Below the pieces are notes generated by a model that was given only the letters and a program-made list of their open reading frames with translations, had not been told where the DNA came from and ran no database searches. This document shows, piece by piece, positions 44,521-53,435 of a DNA stretch of 64,000 bases. The DNA is from Sulfoacidibacillus ferrooxidans. GTDB taxonomy: Bacteria > Bacillota > Bacilli > Alicyclobacillales > SLC66. The position numbers and the translations under genes were made by a program. Location: contig NZ_JALBUF010000004.1 of NCBI RefSeq assembly GCF_022606465.1, positions 183,889 through 247,888 of the forward strand. The letters run 5' to 3'. Positions within the stretch are counted from its first letter, which is position 1. Every line of letters begins with the position of its first letter.

Positions 44521-45636
44521 GTGCGTATGGTAGATCCGTTACTCGATCTGTTCTTTCCAACACAAGCAACGTGTCCACTATGTGGTGGTGTGTTCAAACA
44601 CATACCACAGGGCGTCTTTTTCCCACCAAAACTATGCGATCGTTGTAAGCAGGGTGTCACTGAGAATATCGTAGGGTTGTGCCGTGTGTGTGGACGAGCA
44701 GGGGAGGGTGGACTATGTTCGGATTGTACAAGAACGCCTCACCTGTTTTTAGAGGCTCGCGCCTTTGGACACTATGATGGTACTCTGGAACGAGTCATCA
44801 AAGGTTTAAAGTATCAAGGTGATCGAAGATTTGTCCCCATTCTCGGTGAGTGGATCGTCGAAGCGTACCTTCGCCACTATGGACATGCTCGTGACCACTT
44901 GATCGTGCCTGTTCCGATGCACCCTAAAAAACAAAGTCGCAGAGGATTCAATCAAGCCGAGGATCTCACTTCTTTTCTAGTAAAACGACTATCATTACCA
45001 TGTGCTAACGTATTGGAAAAAGTCACACTTAGCGACAGTCAAACCACGCATTCAAGGCAACAGCGCATAGAATCACTGCAGGGAGCATTTGCGCTAAATT
45101 ACACAAATGATCTGACTTATAATCAATATGCATTGCATTTGATAGAACATTATATGGTGAAGTTAGGTCTAGTGAATGATGGACATGGTCATAAGTCATC
45201 GATCGCGCAGTCACTGGCTGAACGTGCACGATGGAGGGAAATGATCGGTAACCGTCATACGAACGAACGGAAGCATCAGAGTCAAGCTATTTCATCACGA
45301 TGGCATCAGTTGCGCACGCGTGTGTTGCAACTGGGGATGGTAGATAGAAGATCGAAAAGAGTTCCTAGTGAATATCAACATCTTGATCGAGGGTCTTCAA
45401 AAGCCAAGATGATGGACAGATGGACACATAGTAAAGCAGATGAGGTGAATCACAAACAATATCGATTAGCAGGTCATCTATACAAACGTGAAGCGTTTAT
45501 TAGAAGATTAATCGAAGGCCAATCTATTTTACTCATCGATGATGTGCTGACAACGGGTGGAACAGCCGACGCCTGCGCCGAAGTGCTATATCAAGCCGGC
45601 GCAGTGGGTGTCCATGTTCTAACGATCGCAAGGTGA
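44521..45636 (+). CDS. comFC: ComFC-like phosphoribosyltransferase with large internal insertion
   Basis: GTG 44521 follows GGGGG at 7 nt; ATG 44527 is an alternative and the frame is open to 44368. The 371-aa product has the zinc cysteines (CPLCGG, CDRCKQ, CRVCGRA, CSDC) in the first 70 residues, then IKGLKYQGDRRFVPILGEW, VPVPMHPKKQSRRGFNQAE and SQTTHSRQQRIESLQGAFAL. The PRPP-binding loop ILLIDDVLTTGGTAD closes the domain at about 336-350. Between residues 193 and 330 lies a Lys/Arg/His-rich insertion (about 135 residues). ComFC proteins usually have about 15 residues here. ComFC is needed for natural DNA uptake. comFA and comFB are not present. Confidence 0.85.
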   Translation: MRMVDPLLDLFFPTQATCPLCGGVFKHIPQGVFFPPKLCDRCKQGVTENIVGLCRVCGRAGEGGLCSDCTRTPHLFLEARAFGHYDGTLERVIKGLKYQGDRRFVPILGEWIVEAYLRHYGHARDHLIVPVPMHPKKQSRRGFNQAEDLTSFLVKRLSLPCANVLEKVTLSDSQTTHSRQQRIESLQGAFALNYTNDLTYNQYALHLIEHYMVKLGLVNDGHGHKSSIAQSLAERARWREMIGNRHTNERKHQSQAISSRWHQLRTRVLQLGMVDRRSKRVPSEYQHLDRGSSKAKMMDRWTHSKADEVNHKQYRLAGHLYKREAFIRRLIEGQSILLIDDVLTTGGTADACAEVLYQAGAVGVHVLTIAR

Positions 45637-47550
45637 CTTTGATTTCATATTTTTCATTACTTGTTGTGGAGAAGTTTGATTATGGATGAGTGAGGATAGG
45701 TATTTCAGCATTTCGGATTGAGGAAACATTGTCTTTCCTTCATATAACAATTTTCGTGCGGTTTGATGGTCACCTCGTGACCAGGCCAAATTACATGCCA
45801 TAATTGTTTGTGTAACTGTAGGTTGTATCGAGCGGGCCTTCTTTAACCAAGTTGGTACTTTTTCCATCTTCTTTTCTTGTAAAGCACGTAAAGCGTTCAT
45901 TTCGCATTGCCAAGCAGTGTGTCCTGTCCAATTTATTTGAACAAGAACTTGCTTGATGGGCGAATATTTTAGTTGGACCCATACATTATCTATATCTGTT
46001 GCATTTTTTAAGTGGGATACTAAAAATTGCTCTGCACGCATAGCGATCATTTCTCGAATGATCGGGGTGACTGTCCATTTGACAGCTGGTTGCGTTTTTT
46101 GTGATTGATCAAGAGCTACGATATACTGGCCTCGAAATCCACCTTGTTGAAGTGCCCAATAGGCAGTATTCACCCGCACATGCTCCAGTTCATATATACC
46201 AAGTAATAACCAATTGATTTCTTCTGGATGATTCTCTGTATATTGTAAAAGAGCTTCATATCCTTGACTATAAAGTAGAGCCATGCGAGCACGATGTGTA
46301 GATTCCGTTTCGCCAAAGGCTGCAACTGCTCGACTAATGACATTATCAGCATCTGAGAAACCAGCAATTGCATAAGCCTCAGCATAATTGCCGTACGTAT
46401 GTGCATCCCACAAACGGGATTCGAAATGTTCGTGTAAAAACGTAGGATCATTAGGTGCAAGCATGACAATCGGAATAATGGCTGCCTCTAATGCTTTATT
46501 TTCTTGAAAAGCTTGTAAAAAATAACGTCGAGAGCTTAAATCATCGCCAAGAAGAGCCCAGGCCATAGCTAAATCATAGGAAGCAAGATATGTCCCAGAA
46601 CCTTCTACCGATTCGATGAGGTTTGGTGTTGTATCTCCCTGTTCACGGCATCTCATAAGAATCTTGACTGCATCTGCTACTTTATTGTGTTGCATAAGAA
46701 AGGATGCATAGCGACGCAAGAGATCTGTATACCAAGGAAACAGGTGAATTCCTTCGCGTGCACTGTGGATCGCTTGATCTCTTTTGCCAAGCTCCCATTC
46801 AATCGTTATGAGATTAAGAACGATTCGCGGTGTAAAGTTAGGCCAGGTCGTAGGAGACTTTCGTTTTAATTCTTGCCAGGTGTGGTTAGCAAGTTGGTAG
46901 GCTTTTTCCCAGTCGCGTTGCATCATGTACTCAACAATAAGATTAGATTGCTGAAAGACATTTGTTGGGTCTTGTTTGAGTTCTTGTTCAAGAAGCGCTG
47001 TGTTGCGGGATGTTTTTGATCGTCGCGCTAAAAATTCATCCGTATACCCAAGATGATGCAAGGTGAGGTCAAGAGTAGCCATTGCACCTCCATGATGAAA
47101 AACGGAGTCTGCAATCTGTTCGTGAATAGCCCCTGAATACAGATGTCCACGACGAAAGATGCGCATCACTCGTATCGGGACTGCGCTCGATAGGTGAGTC
47201 AGTGATCCAAGATAACTTTTAGATATGACAAAAATACCTTCTGCATCTGTCTGAGTGAGAAACTCACGTACGTGTAGTCGTTCTTTTGAATCAAGATATT
47301 CATCCGCATCAATTACGAGAATAAAGTTACCTTGTGCATAGCGCAAAGACTCATTGCGCGCAGCAGAAAAGTCATTGCACCATTCAAACTCATGAATAAT
47401 ACAACCAAATTCACGTGCGATATCCATTGTCTGATCAGTTGAACCAGTATCAATTACGATGATTTCATCTGCAACACCTTGTAGCGATTCTAAACACTTG
47501 CGCAATGTGAGCGCTTCATTCTTTGCTATGATACAAGCTGAAAGTAACAC
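45619..47550 (-). CDS. GT2-TPR glycosyltransferase at the end of the flagellar block
   Basis: The 643-aa product starts MLLSACIIAKNEALTLRKCL and has VIDTGSTDQTMDIA, the metal site VIDADEY, FEWCNDFSAARN and TPR-like helices from about 200 to the end. It is closely related to the neighbour at 48017 (same length, same motif order). It lies behind fliS, in the same direction as flagellin, and is likely to glycosylate flagellin before export. The acceptor is inferred. The last 18 bp overlap the end of comFC on the other strand. Confidence 0.85.
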   Translation of the reverse strand: MLLSACIIAKNEALTLRKCLESLQGVADEIIVIDTGSTDQTMDIAREFGCIIHEFEWCNDFSAARNESLRYAQGNFILVIDADEYLDSKERLHVREFLTQTDAEGIFVISKSYLGSLTHLSSAVPIRVMRIFRRGHLYSGAIHEQIADSVFHHGGAMATLDLTLHHLGYTDEFLARRSKTSRNTALLEQELKQDPTNVFQQSNLIVEYMMQRDWEKAYQLANHTWQELKRKSPTTWPNFTPRIVLNLITIEWELGKRDQAIHSAREGIHLFPWYTDLLRRYASFLMQHNKVADAVKILMRCREQGDTTPNLIESVEGSGTYLASYDLAMAWALLGDDLSSRRYFLQAFQENKALEAAIIPIVMLAPNDPTFLHEHFESRLWDAHTYGNYAEAYAIAGFSDADNVISRAVAAFGETESTHRARMALLYSQGYEALLQYTENHPEEINWLLLGIYELEHVRVNTAYWALQQGGFRGQYIVALDQSQKTQPAVKWTVTPIIREMIAMRAEQFLVSHLKNATDIDNVWVQLKYSPIKQVLVQINWTGHTAWQCEMNALRALQEKKMEKVPTWLKKARSIQPTVTQTIMACNLAWSRGDHQTARKLLYEGKTMFPQSEMLKYLSSLIHNQTSPQQVMKNMKSKSPCDR

Positions 47551-47654
47551 CTCTGCACATCCTTACTATGTCACAACGAACTATCTGTCAAAACAGCATG
47601 TAGAAATTGTTTTGTGTGCTACCAATAGTTTAATTTCTTGTTTTATACTAGGTA

Positions 47655-48020
47655 TTAGGACTGATAACGTACTTGAATCCACGTTTTAGCCCAACTCTCC
47701 CAAAATTCAAGCATCGAGTCATACCCTTCATTTACTTTACTAGGATCAATGAACCATGATACTGCCATATTGTAATAAAAGATATAGGTAGCATCTGCAT
47801 AAGAAGAGACTTCAAGATCGGGATTAAGCGATGTCCGCAAAAAAGTGAGTATGTCTTCGATTTGAACAATATATTCACGAGCAGTCGTAATATCATTTTC
47901 TTCTGCTAGCTTCTGAATCTGGCGCGTGAGCATGGCACCACGCTCATGCAGTTTTGCCAGTTTAATGGGTAGTGGAGCCGTTAAAATGGACTGTTGGCGG
48001 TAAACATCTGAAGCATTCAT
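47655..48020 (-). CDS. fliS: flagellin export chaperone FliS
   Basis: The start overlaps the stop of the upstream glycosyltransferase (ATGA), so translation is coupled. The 121-aa helical protein has the FliS pattern: YRQQSILTAPLPIKLAKLHERGAML near the start, IEDILTFLRTSLNPDLEVS in the middle and WAKTWIQ at the end. FliS binds the C-terminus of flagellin in the cytoplasm and keeps it from polymerising. It lies between two GT2-TPR genes, away from its usual place directly after fliD. Confidence 0.85.
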   Translation of the reverse strand: MNASDVYRQQSILTAPLPIKLAKLHERGAMLTRQIQKLAEENDITTAREYIVQIEDILTFLRTSLNPDLEVSSYADATYIFYYNMAVSWFIDPSKVNEGYDSMLEFWESWAKTWIQVRYQS

Positions 48021-49942
48021 GATAATCTACTCCTTAATGGTTGAAATAGTTCAGTTGGATTTAATTTCGTATGAATTTTATCCGAGGCAATCTTTAGCAT
48101 TTCTGAATCTGGGAATGAGTTTTTTCCGGAAAAAATGATTTTTCTTGCGGTTTGAACGTCATTTTTAGCTAGTGCTAGATCACATTCCAGTAAGAACTGA
48201 GTAACTGAAGGTTCATATTGCTTACTTTTCATTAACCACTCTTCTGATTTCTCCCATTGACGCTGATGAAAAAAATTGAGAGCATTTTGTTCACACTCTT
48301 GAACGGTACATCCTTTCCAAACGATCTTTTGCATCACTTGTTGTAGTGGAGAGCATTTGAGAGTGATCCAATATTGATCAATGTCTATCGCTTGCAGTAA
48401 CCATTTTTCTAAAAGAGTTTCCGCGTGTATCGCTATAAAGTCGCGAATGACTCCAGATAATCCCCATGTCGCGGTCATGGATGAAGCTACTATTTCTTTT
48501 ACTTTTACAACATATTCACCGCGAACTTTTGCACGCGCTAGAGCATAGTTTGCCTTTTCTTCGTCTCCTATGTCGAGGCAATGGATACCGAGAAGTAGCC
48601 AATCGATATCGTAGTTTACTCTTTCTGCACGTTCAAACAATGCCTCTGTACCACCTGTATTGAGAAGGATGGACATATGTGCTCGATGCGTCGCTTCTGA
48701 TTCACCAAACCTTTTCTCGATGCGATCTACTACTTCTTGTGCATCTGGGTAGTTCCAACTGGCGTATACTTCTGCATAAGTTGCAAGGGCAGTTGGGTCA
48801 TATAACTTGGGTTCAATATATTCATGAAGAAGATTAGATTCTTTTGGTAGCAAACCAATAATAGGGATAAGAGCTGTTTCGATCGAGGGATTTTCAAAAA
48901 ATGCCTGAAGGAACCACTTTCGTGCATTAAGATCATCGCCGACTTGAGACCATACCATACCGAGTGAATAAGCGGCGTAGTAGGTACCAGCACCTTCTAA
49001 AAATTCGATTAACCCCAACTGAGTATCCCCTTGCTCACGACAAGCCATGAGTTGGGAAATCGCTTTTTTATAGTGTCCTTGTGTAGCGAGCATGTCTGCG
49101 TAACGCTTTTTAAAGTCTGTAAACCACGGGAAGTACCTGATGGCTTCGTCCATGTATGTAAATGACTTGTCGATTTTTTTAAGTTCCCATAGCGACGAGA
49201 CCAGCAGAGAGATCATTCGTGGAGCATAATTAGGCCAAGCGTTTTGAGGCATACTTTTTACAAGTTTCCATGTTTTTTCGCTTAATTCTGCACATTTTTG
49301 ATATTGTCCAGAAATGGAATACTCCGCCATGAGGTTAGTAGCATGAAATAGATTGTCAGGGTCTTGCGCGATGGATTGTTCAATCAATGTGGTATTGCGT
49401 TTTGATTTTGTGCGAAATTGAACAAATTCATTGGTATAACCCAAATGAACAAGGGACAAATCAAATTTATCTATAGGTAGTTTTGTTTTAAATACGGAGT
49501 CAGCAATCTGTTCGTGAATGGCTCCTGTGTAGAGGTGGCGATTGCGAAATAGACGCATGACGCGGATAGCTAGCGTGCTTGTTGGATGAGCGAGCGGCCC
49601 CATCAGACTTTTAACATTGATAAACACACCTTCTGCATCAGTCATTTCAAGATACTGAGCAATAGTTTGTCGTGATATTGATTCTACAAATTCGTCTGCA
49701 TCAATGACGAGAATCCAATCACCTGAGGCGTGTGTGATACCTGCATTTCTAGCATGTGAAAAGTCATTGTCCCATTCATAGGTGATGATCTTACAACCAT
49801 ATGATTGTACAATTTCAATCGTTTGATCAGTTGATCCTGTATCAACGACGATGATTTCATCAACTAAACCTTGCAACGACTCGAGACAACGTTTAATGGT
49901 CCATTCTTCATTTTTCACAATCATACAAGCTGATAGGAGCAT
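48017..49942 (-). CDS. GT2-TPR glycosyltransferase upstream of fliS
   Basis: ATG 49942 follows GGCGAGG; the frame is open to 49978. The 641-aa product begins MLLSACMIVKNEEWTIKRCL, has VVDTGSTDQTIEIV, YEWDNDFSHARN and VIDADEF, and ends in TPR-like repeats (about 200-620) with a pattern like the neighbour at 45619. The two are diverged duplicates. The overlap with fliS and the place behind fliD favour flagellin as the acceptor protein. Confidence 0.85.
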   Translation of the reverse strand: MLLSACMIVKNEEWTIKRCLESLQGLVDEIIVVDTGSTDQTIEIVQSYGCKIITYEWDNDFSHARNAGITHASGDWILVIDADEFVESISRQTIAQYLEMTDAEGVFINVKSLMGPLAHPTSTLAIRVMRLFRNRHLYTGAIHEQIADSVFKTKLPIDKFDLSLVHLGYTNEFVQFRTKSKRNTTLIEQSIAQDPDNLFHATNLMAEYSISGQYQKCAELSEKTWKLVKSMPQNAWPNYAPRMISLLVSSLWELKKIDKSFTYMDEAIRYFPWFTDFKKRYADMLATQGHYKKAISQLMACREQGDTQLGLIEFLEGAGTYYAAYSLGMVWSQVGDDLNARKWFLQAFFENPSIETALIPIIGLLPKESNLLHEYIEPKLYDPTALATYAEVYASWNYPDAQEVVDRIEKRFGESEATHRAHMSILLNTGGTEALFERAERVNYDIDWLLLGIHCLDIGDEEKANYALARAKVRGEYVVKVKEIVASSMTATWGLSGVIRDFIAIHAETLLEKWLLQAIDIDQYWITLKCSPLQQVMQKIVWKGCTVQECEQNALNFFHQRQWEKSEEWLMKSKQYEPSVTQFLLECDLALAKNDVQTARKIIFSGKNSFPDSEMLKIASDKIHTKLNPTELFQPLRSRLS

Positions 49943-50005
49943 GTAAACCTCGCCTTTTTTATCGTAGTGAAATAGCATATGAAACTTATGGTATATAGCT
50001 GAGTA

Positions 50006-50308
50006 TTATGTAGCCGAGTGATTCAGACTATTTTTTGCATAACTTGTTCGTACTTTTGCAAATTGAATTTCACGATCGAGAGCATGTTGAATGCGAGTTA
50101 TGTTTTCCTGAATAAGTTGGCTCAATTGACTGGTTTGATCATTCAATCGACATAACTCGGCATCTTTTACATTGTCTTTAGCATCAATTGAAGATAACGC
50201 AGTGGTGCGTTCCCACATTAAAACATAGACTGTATAATAATTTTCTTGTTTTAAAGCCTCAAAAATAAGTTTATCTAAATTACATATACGCTCTATAGTA
50301 GAATCCAT
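50006..50308 (-). CDS. fliT: FliT-like flagellar chaperone
   Basis: GAGGTG lies ahead of ATG. The 100-aa protein is helical and acidic (MDSTIERICNLDKLIFEALKQ, then SQLSQLIQENITRIQHALDRE). Its length and place directly behind fliD match FliT, which holds FliD before export. Sequence similarity within this family is low, so the assignment rests mainly on position. Confidence 0.6.
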   Translation of the reverse strand: MDSTIERICNLDKLIFEALKQENYYTVYVLMWERTTALSSIDAKDNVKDAELCRLNDQTSQLSQLIQENITRIQHALDREIQFAKVRTSYAKNSLNHSAT

Positions 50309-50348
50309 GGTACGGTCACCTCAACATACATAGCGTAACATCTGATCA

Positions 50349-51929
50349 TTAACCTCCTGATGAACTAGAACTGGATCCAGTATTGGAAGAAGAACTTGAG
50401 GAAGATGTGCCATTCATCAATGCGTTGATTTGTTGCATTTGTGCGCTTGATTGCTGGAGCGAGGCATTTAAATTATTTAATTGCGATGTAAAATTTTGCA
50501 CGTTGCTTGCGATCATTTGATTTAATTGAGTTAAGTACTGATTGGTTTCTTTTTGTTGTAGCGAAATAGAGTTTAATTCGCTAGGAATGACTCCAGTAGA
50601 ACTGCCTGCTCCTAAAAATTCATTTAAAACAGTATTGACTTGACCTAGAATCCCTGTTGTTGGTGTTTCTGATGAGAGTGCAGTGGTTTGAATCACGCCA
50701 AAAAGTTGTTGCACAGCAGATGCATTATTTTTTACTGCATCTGTAAACATAGTTTGTCCAGATGGTAAGGTCCCACTAAAGCTAGCAGTGCCAGTTGTAC
50801 TACCTGATGAAAATCCAGAAGCGGTTTGAAATTCTAGTTTTCCGGTATTTGGGTCAATGACAATGCCAATTTGAGACAAGGATTGATAGATACTTGATTG
50901 CGTGCCTGAACCGTTTGCTCCAACAAAAGAGTTTACGGCATTTGGCAGTTGTGATAAAAGGCCTGTAGCTGCAGGGTCTGTAAAAAGAGGACCCGTTTGT
51001 GCCTGTGCATTTTGTCCAGATGTTGTTGGTGCCGTGTAAGATGTATCTGTATTTAATGTGGACATAACAGAATTATAGGCGTTCATCCAAGTTTGCACTG
51101 CGGATAAAGCACTATTTGAATCTTGAGATAGTAAAATCGTACCTGATGATCCAGCTTGACTTACATTGATTGTGACGTTTGGAATTGCGTTTGTAAAGAC
51201 ATTGCTTGCTGAAGTAAGGGTCATAGAGCCATCTAGCGTAATAGAAGCATTTTTTGCAGCGGCTGTTAATGTAACGCCAAGCTGTCCAGATATCACAGTA
51301 CCACCGTTAATATCCTGTAATGAAAAGGTGTTACTTGAGCCAGCATTGGTATCTTGAAAACTGATCTCATAACCACCATTTGTGTCGAGCACAGAAGCTA
51401 CAACTCCAGTGCTAGATGTATCTTGATTTACAGCGCTAACGATAGAACTTAAACTTTCACCACTTGTAACAGTAATCGTAGCAGTCCCTGTTAATGCAGA
51501 AGTGGAGGCGGGTATAATTTGAAACGTACCTGCAGTTAGTGTTGAGCTTCCTGTAGAAGTAGCTAAGCTCACAGAGGCGGTATTCCACTGTGCAGTAGAT
51601 AGATTATTGACCATGACAGTATAAGAAGATGGTTGTGCACCAGACGTTGAGGTAGCTGTAAAACCGGTGCCTGTAGTTGTAAGGTTAACAGAATTCCAAC
51701 TCAAAGAACTTGCAAGAGTTTGCGTTGCGGATTGGAGTTGCGAAAGAGCTGGTTGGAGACTAGTTAAAGCACTCTGCGTTGAAGATAATGTCGAAAGTTC
51801 ATTATCCGGTATTTGCTCCAGTTGCGATGTGAGTACCGCTTGCATTTCTGATGCGTATTGTTGTACAGGTAGCCCAGTACCACCTAAGTTTGGGATTGTA
51901 TTTAGTTGTTGTAATAGATTCATCGACAT
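50349..51929 (-). CDS. fliD: flagellar filament cap protein FliD
   Basis: ATG 51929 has AGGGGG at 8 nt; GTG codons at 51932 and 51938 are possible. The 526-aa protein has a helical N-terminus (LTSQLEQIPDNELSTLSSTQSALTS) typical of FliD_N, beta-rich middle domains with YTVMVNNLSTAQ, and a C-terminal coiled region (LNSISLQQKETNQYLTQLNQMI) followed by a Ser-rich tail. FliD caps the growing filament and folds flagellin into place. It follows flagellin. Confidence 0.85.
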   Translation of the reverse strand: MSMNLLQQLNTIPNLGGTGLPVQQYASEMQAVLTSQLEQIPDNELSTLSSTQSALTSLQPALSQLQSATQTLASSLSWNSVNLTTTGTGFTATSTSGAQPSSYTVMVNNLSTAQWNTASVSLATSTGSSTLTAGTFQIIPASTSALTGTATITVTSGESLSSIVSAVNQDTSSTGVVASVLDTNGGYEISFQDTNAGSSNTFSLQDINGGTVISGQLGVTLTAAAKNASITLDGSMTLTSASNVFTNAIPNVTINVSQAGSSGTILLSQDSNSALSAVQTWMNAYNSVMSTLNTDTSYTAPTTSGQNAQAQTGPLFTDPAATGLLSQLPNAVNSFVGANGSGTQSSIYQSLSQIGIVIDPNTGKLEFQTASGFSSGSTTGTASFSGTLPSGQTMFTDAVKNNASAVQQLFGVIQTTALSSETPTTGILGQVNTVLNEFLGAGSSTGVIPSELNSISLQQKETNQYLTQLNQMIASNVQNFTSQLNNLNASLQQSSAQMQQINALMNGTSSSSSSSNTGSSSSSSGG

Positions 51930-51947
51930 CACTGTCACCCCCTATGA

Positions 51948-51982
51948 GGAAAATCGCGCAAGAAATAATCACGCGATTTTCC
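51948..51982 (-). terminator. hairpin between flagellin and fliD
   Basis: GGAAAATCGCG (51948-51958) pairs perfectly with 51972-51982 around a 13-nt loop. It lies just behind the flagellin stop, where a partial terminator or RNA-stability hairpin would let flagellin be made in excess over fliD. Confidence 0.65.
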
Positions 51983-52018
51983 CATAACCTACTATGTGTG
52001 TATTAAGAGTGCAAATGA

Positions 52019-53377
52019 CTATTGAAGGAGCTTCAAGATGGAAGCAGGCTGTTGGTCTGCTTGAGACAACATGCTTTGTCCCACTTGATCCAAGATTTGA
52101 TTTTGTGAGAACTGCGTATATTCAGCGGCCATGTTCGTATTGGTAATGGTCGATTTTGCATTCTGCAGATTTTCTGATGAGTTTTGCAGATCCGATACCG
52201 TATAGTTCAATTGATTTTGAACGGCACCTAACTGAGCTTGTTGGCTAGAAAGCTGATTTAGTGCATTATGAATGGAAGTAATTGCATTTTGTGCACTGGA
52301 TTGATTCATGATGTTTAATCCAACCACACTACTGCTTGCTTGCCAATTATTAAGCTGCGAACCTGCCTGTGACGCAGTGCCACCAGTTGCAGTAAAAGAT
52401 ATGACTCCATTAAATGTTCCTGAAGAACCAGAAGTTACAGTAAAAGCATTAACTGCTTCATTTAGATTTATAGTAAGTTGTGCACCTGTTGCGGAATCAC
52501 CTAGTGTCACAGTGCCGCCACTTGTGGCGCTTGCAACTGATATAGATACTGCATTGCCTATATCGTTTCCATTTTCTGTTTGCAATTGCAATGTTTCAGA
52601 TGTAACTGATGCACCAGAAGAAGTTGAACTTACGTTTGCGCTTATTGCAATTTTAAATTGTTGACCACTTTGAAAAATAGTACTATTAGAAAAGGTTATA
52701 GCTTGATTAGCTGCTGTGGTAACAAAGTTTTCTGCAGAGGAACCACTAAAACTAGCGCCATTTGTTCCTGAAACTACTCCTGTTGAAATTGAACCTGATG
52801 AAAGTGCAATTCCAGCTGCAGAAGTACCTGCAATGTTAAGTGTGTTTACGTCGGTAGCAGCAATATTAAAGCTTAAAGTTTGATTTTGGTTAGCGCCTGC
52901 TTGAATTGTCAAGTTTGAAGTACCTTCAGTTGTTGAAGAAGATGCGAACTGACCACTCAACAAATTGATACCATTATACTGAGTTTGATTTGTTGTGCTG
53001 TTGATTTGTTGTGCGAGCGAGTTCATCTCTAACTGTAGGTTGGCGCGATCAGAATAAGACATGCCAGCAGTAGATGCTTCTGTTGCAAGGCTGGACATCG
53101 TTTGCATGATCGTTTCAACTTGGTTCATGGCACCTGTTGCTGTTTGAATCATACTAATGCCGTTTTGTGAGTTTTGCGTTGCTTGATTCAAACCGTTCAC
53201 TTGTGAAGTCATTTGTTGTGAAATGGCATATCCTGCTGGATTATCTGCTGCAGAGTTGACACTGTTACCCGTTGACAATGCACTATATTCACTATTGATA
53301 TTGTTCTGTACATCGTTCAAATTTTGCAAGATAGATTGTGCTTGTGCGTTATTGTTTACGCTAAAGTTTACTGACAT
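52019..53377 (-). CDS. hag: flagellin
   Basis: ATG 53377 (MSVNFSVNNNAQAQSIL) is taken; a TTG at 53389 is closer to AAGGG. The 452-aa protein has the flagellin N-terminal D0/D1 (LNDVQNNINSEYSALSTGNS, VNSAADNPAGYAISQQM, QNGISMIQTATGAMNQVE) and C-terminal D1/D0 (AQLGAVQNQLNYTVSDLQN, NMAAEYTQFSQNQILDQVG). The Ser/Thr-rich middle (about 150-355) offers many O-glycosylation positions. No FliW or CsrA gene is next to it, unlike in Bacillus. Confidence 0.93.
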   Translation of the reverse strand: MSVNFSVNNNAQAQSILQNLNDVQNNINSEYSALSTGNSVNSAADNPAGYAISQQMTSQVNGLNQATQNSQNGISMIQTATGAMNQVETIMQTMSSLATEASTAGMSYSDRANLQLEMNSLAQQINSTTNQTQYNGINLLSGQFASSSTTEGTSNLTIQAGANQNQTLSFNIAATDVNTLNIAGTSAAGIALSSGSISTGVVSGTNGASFSGSSAENFVTTAANQAITFSNSTIFQSGQQFKIAISANVSSTSSGASVTSETLQLQTENGNDIGNAVSISVASATSGGTVTLGDSATGAQLTINLNEAVNAFTVTSGSSGTFNGVISFTATGGTASQAGSQLNNWQASSSVVGLNIMNQSSAQNAITSIHNALNQLSSQQAQLGAVQNQLNYTVSDLQNSSENLQNAKSTITNTNMAAEYTQFSQNQILDQVGQSMLSQADQQPASILKLLQ

Positions 53378-53435
53378 AAGTATACCCAACCCTTCGTATG
53401 TTGTTTGTGTTGTGAATCATTGGCCAGGGCACTCA

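Noticed and set aside
45097..45511. Intein in comFC
   Set aside because: No Cys/Ser at the junction, no intein blocks, no His-Asn end; too short for a usual intein.
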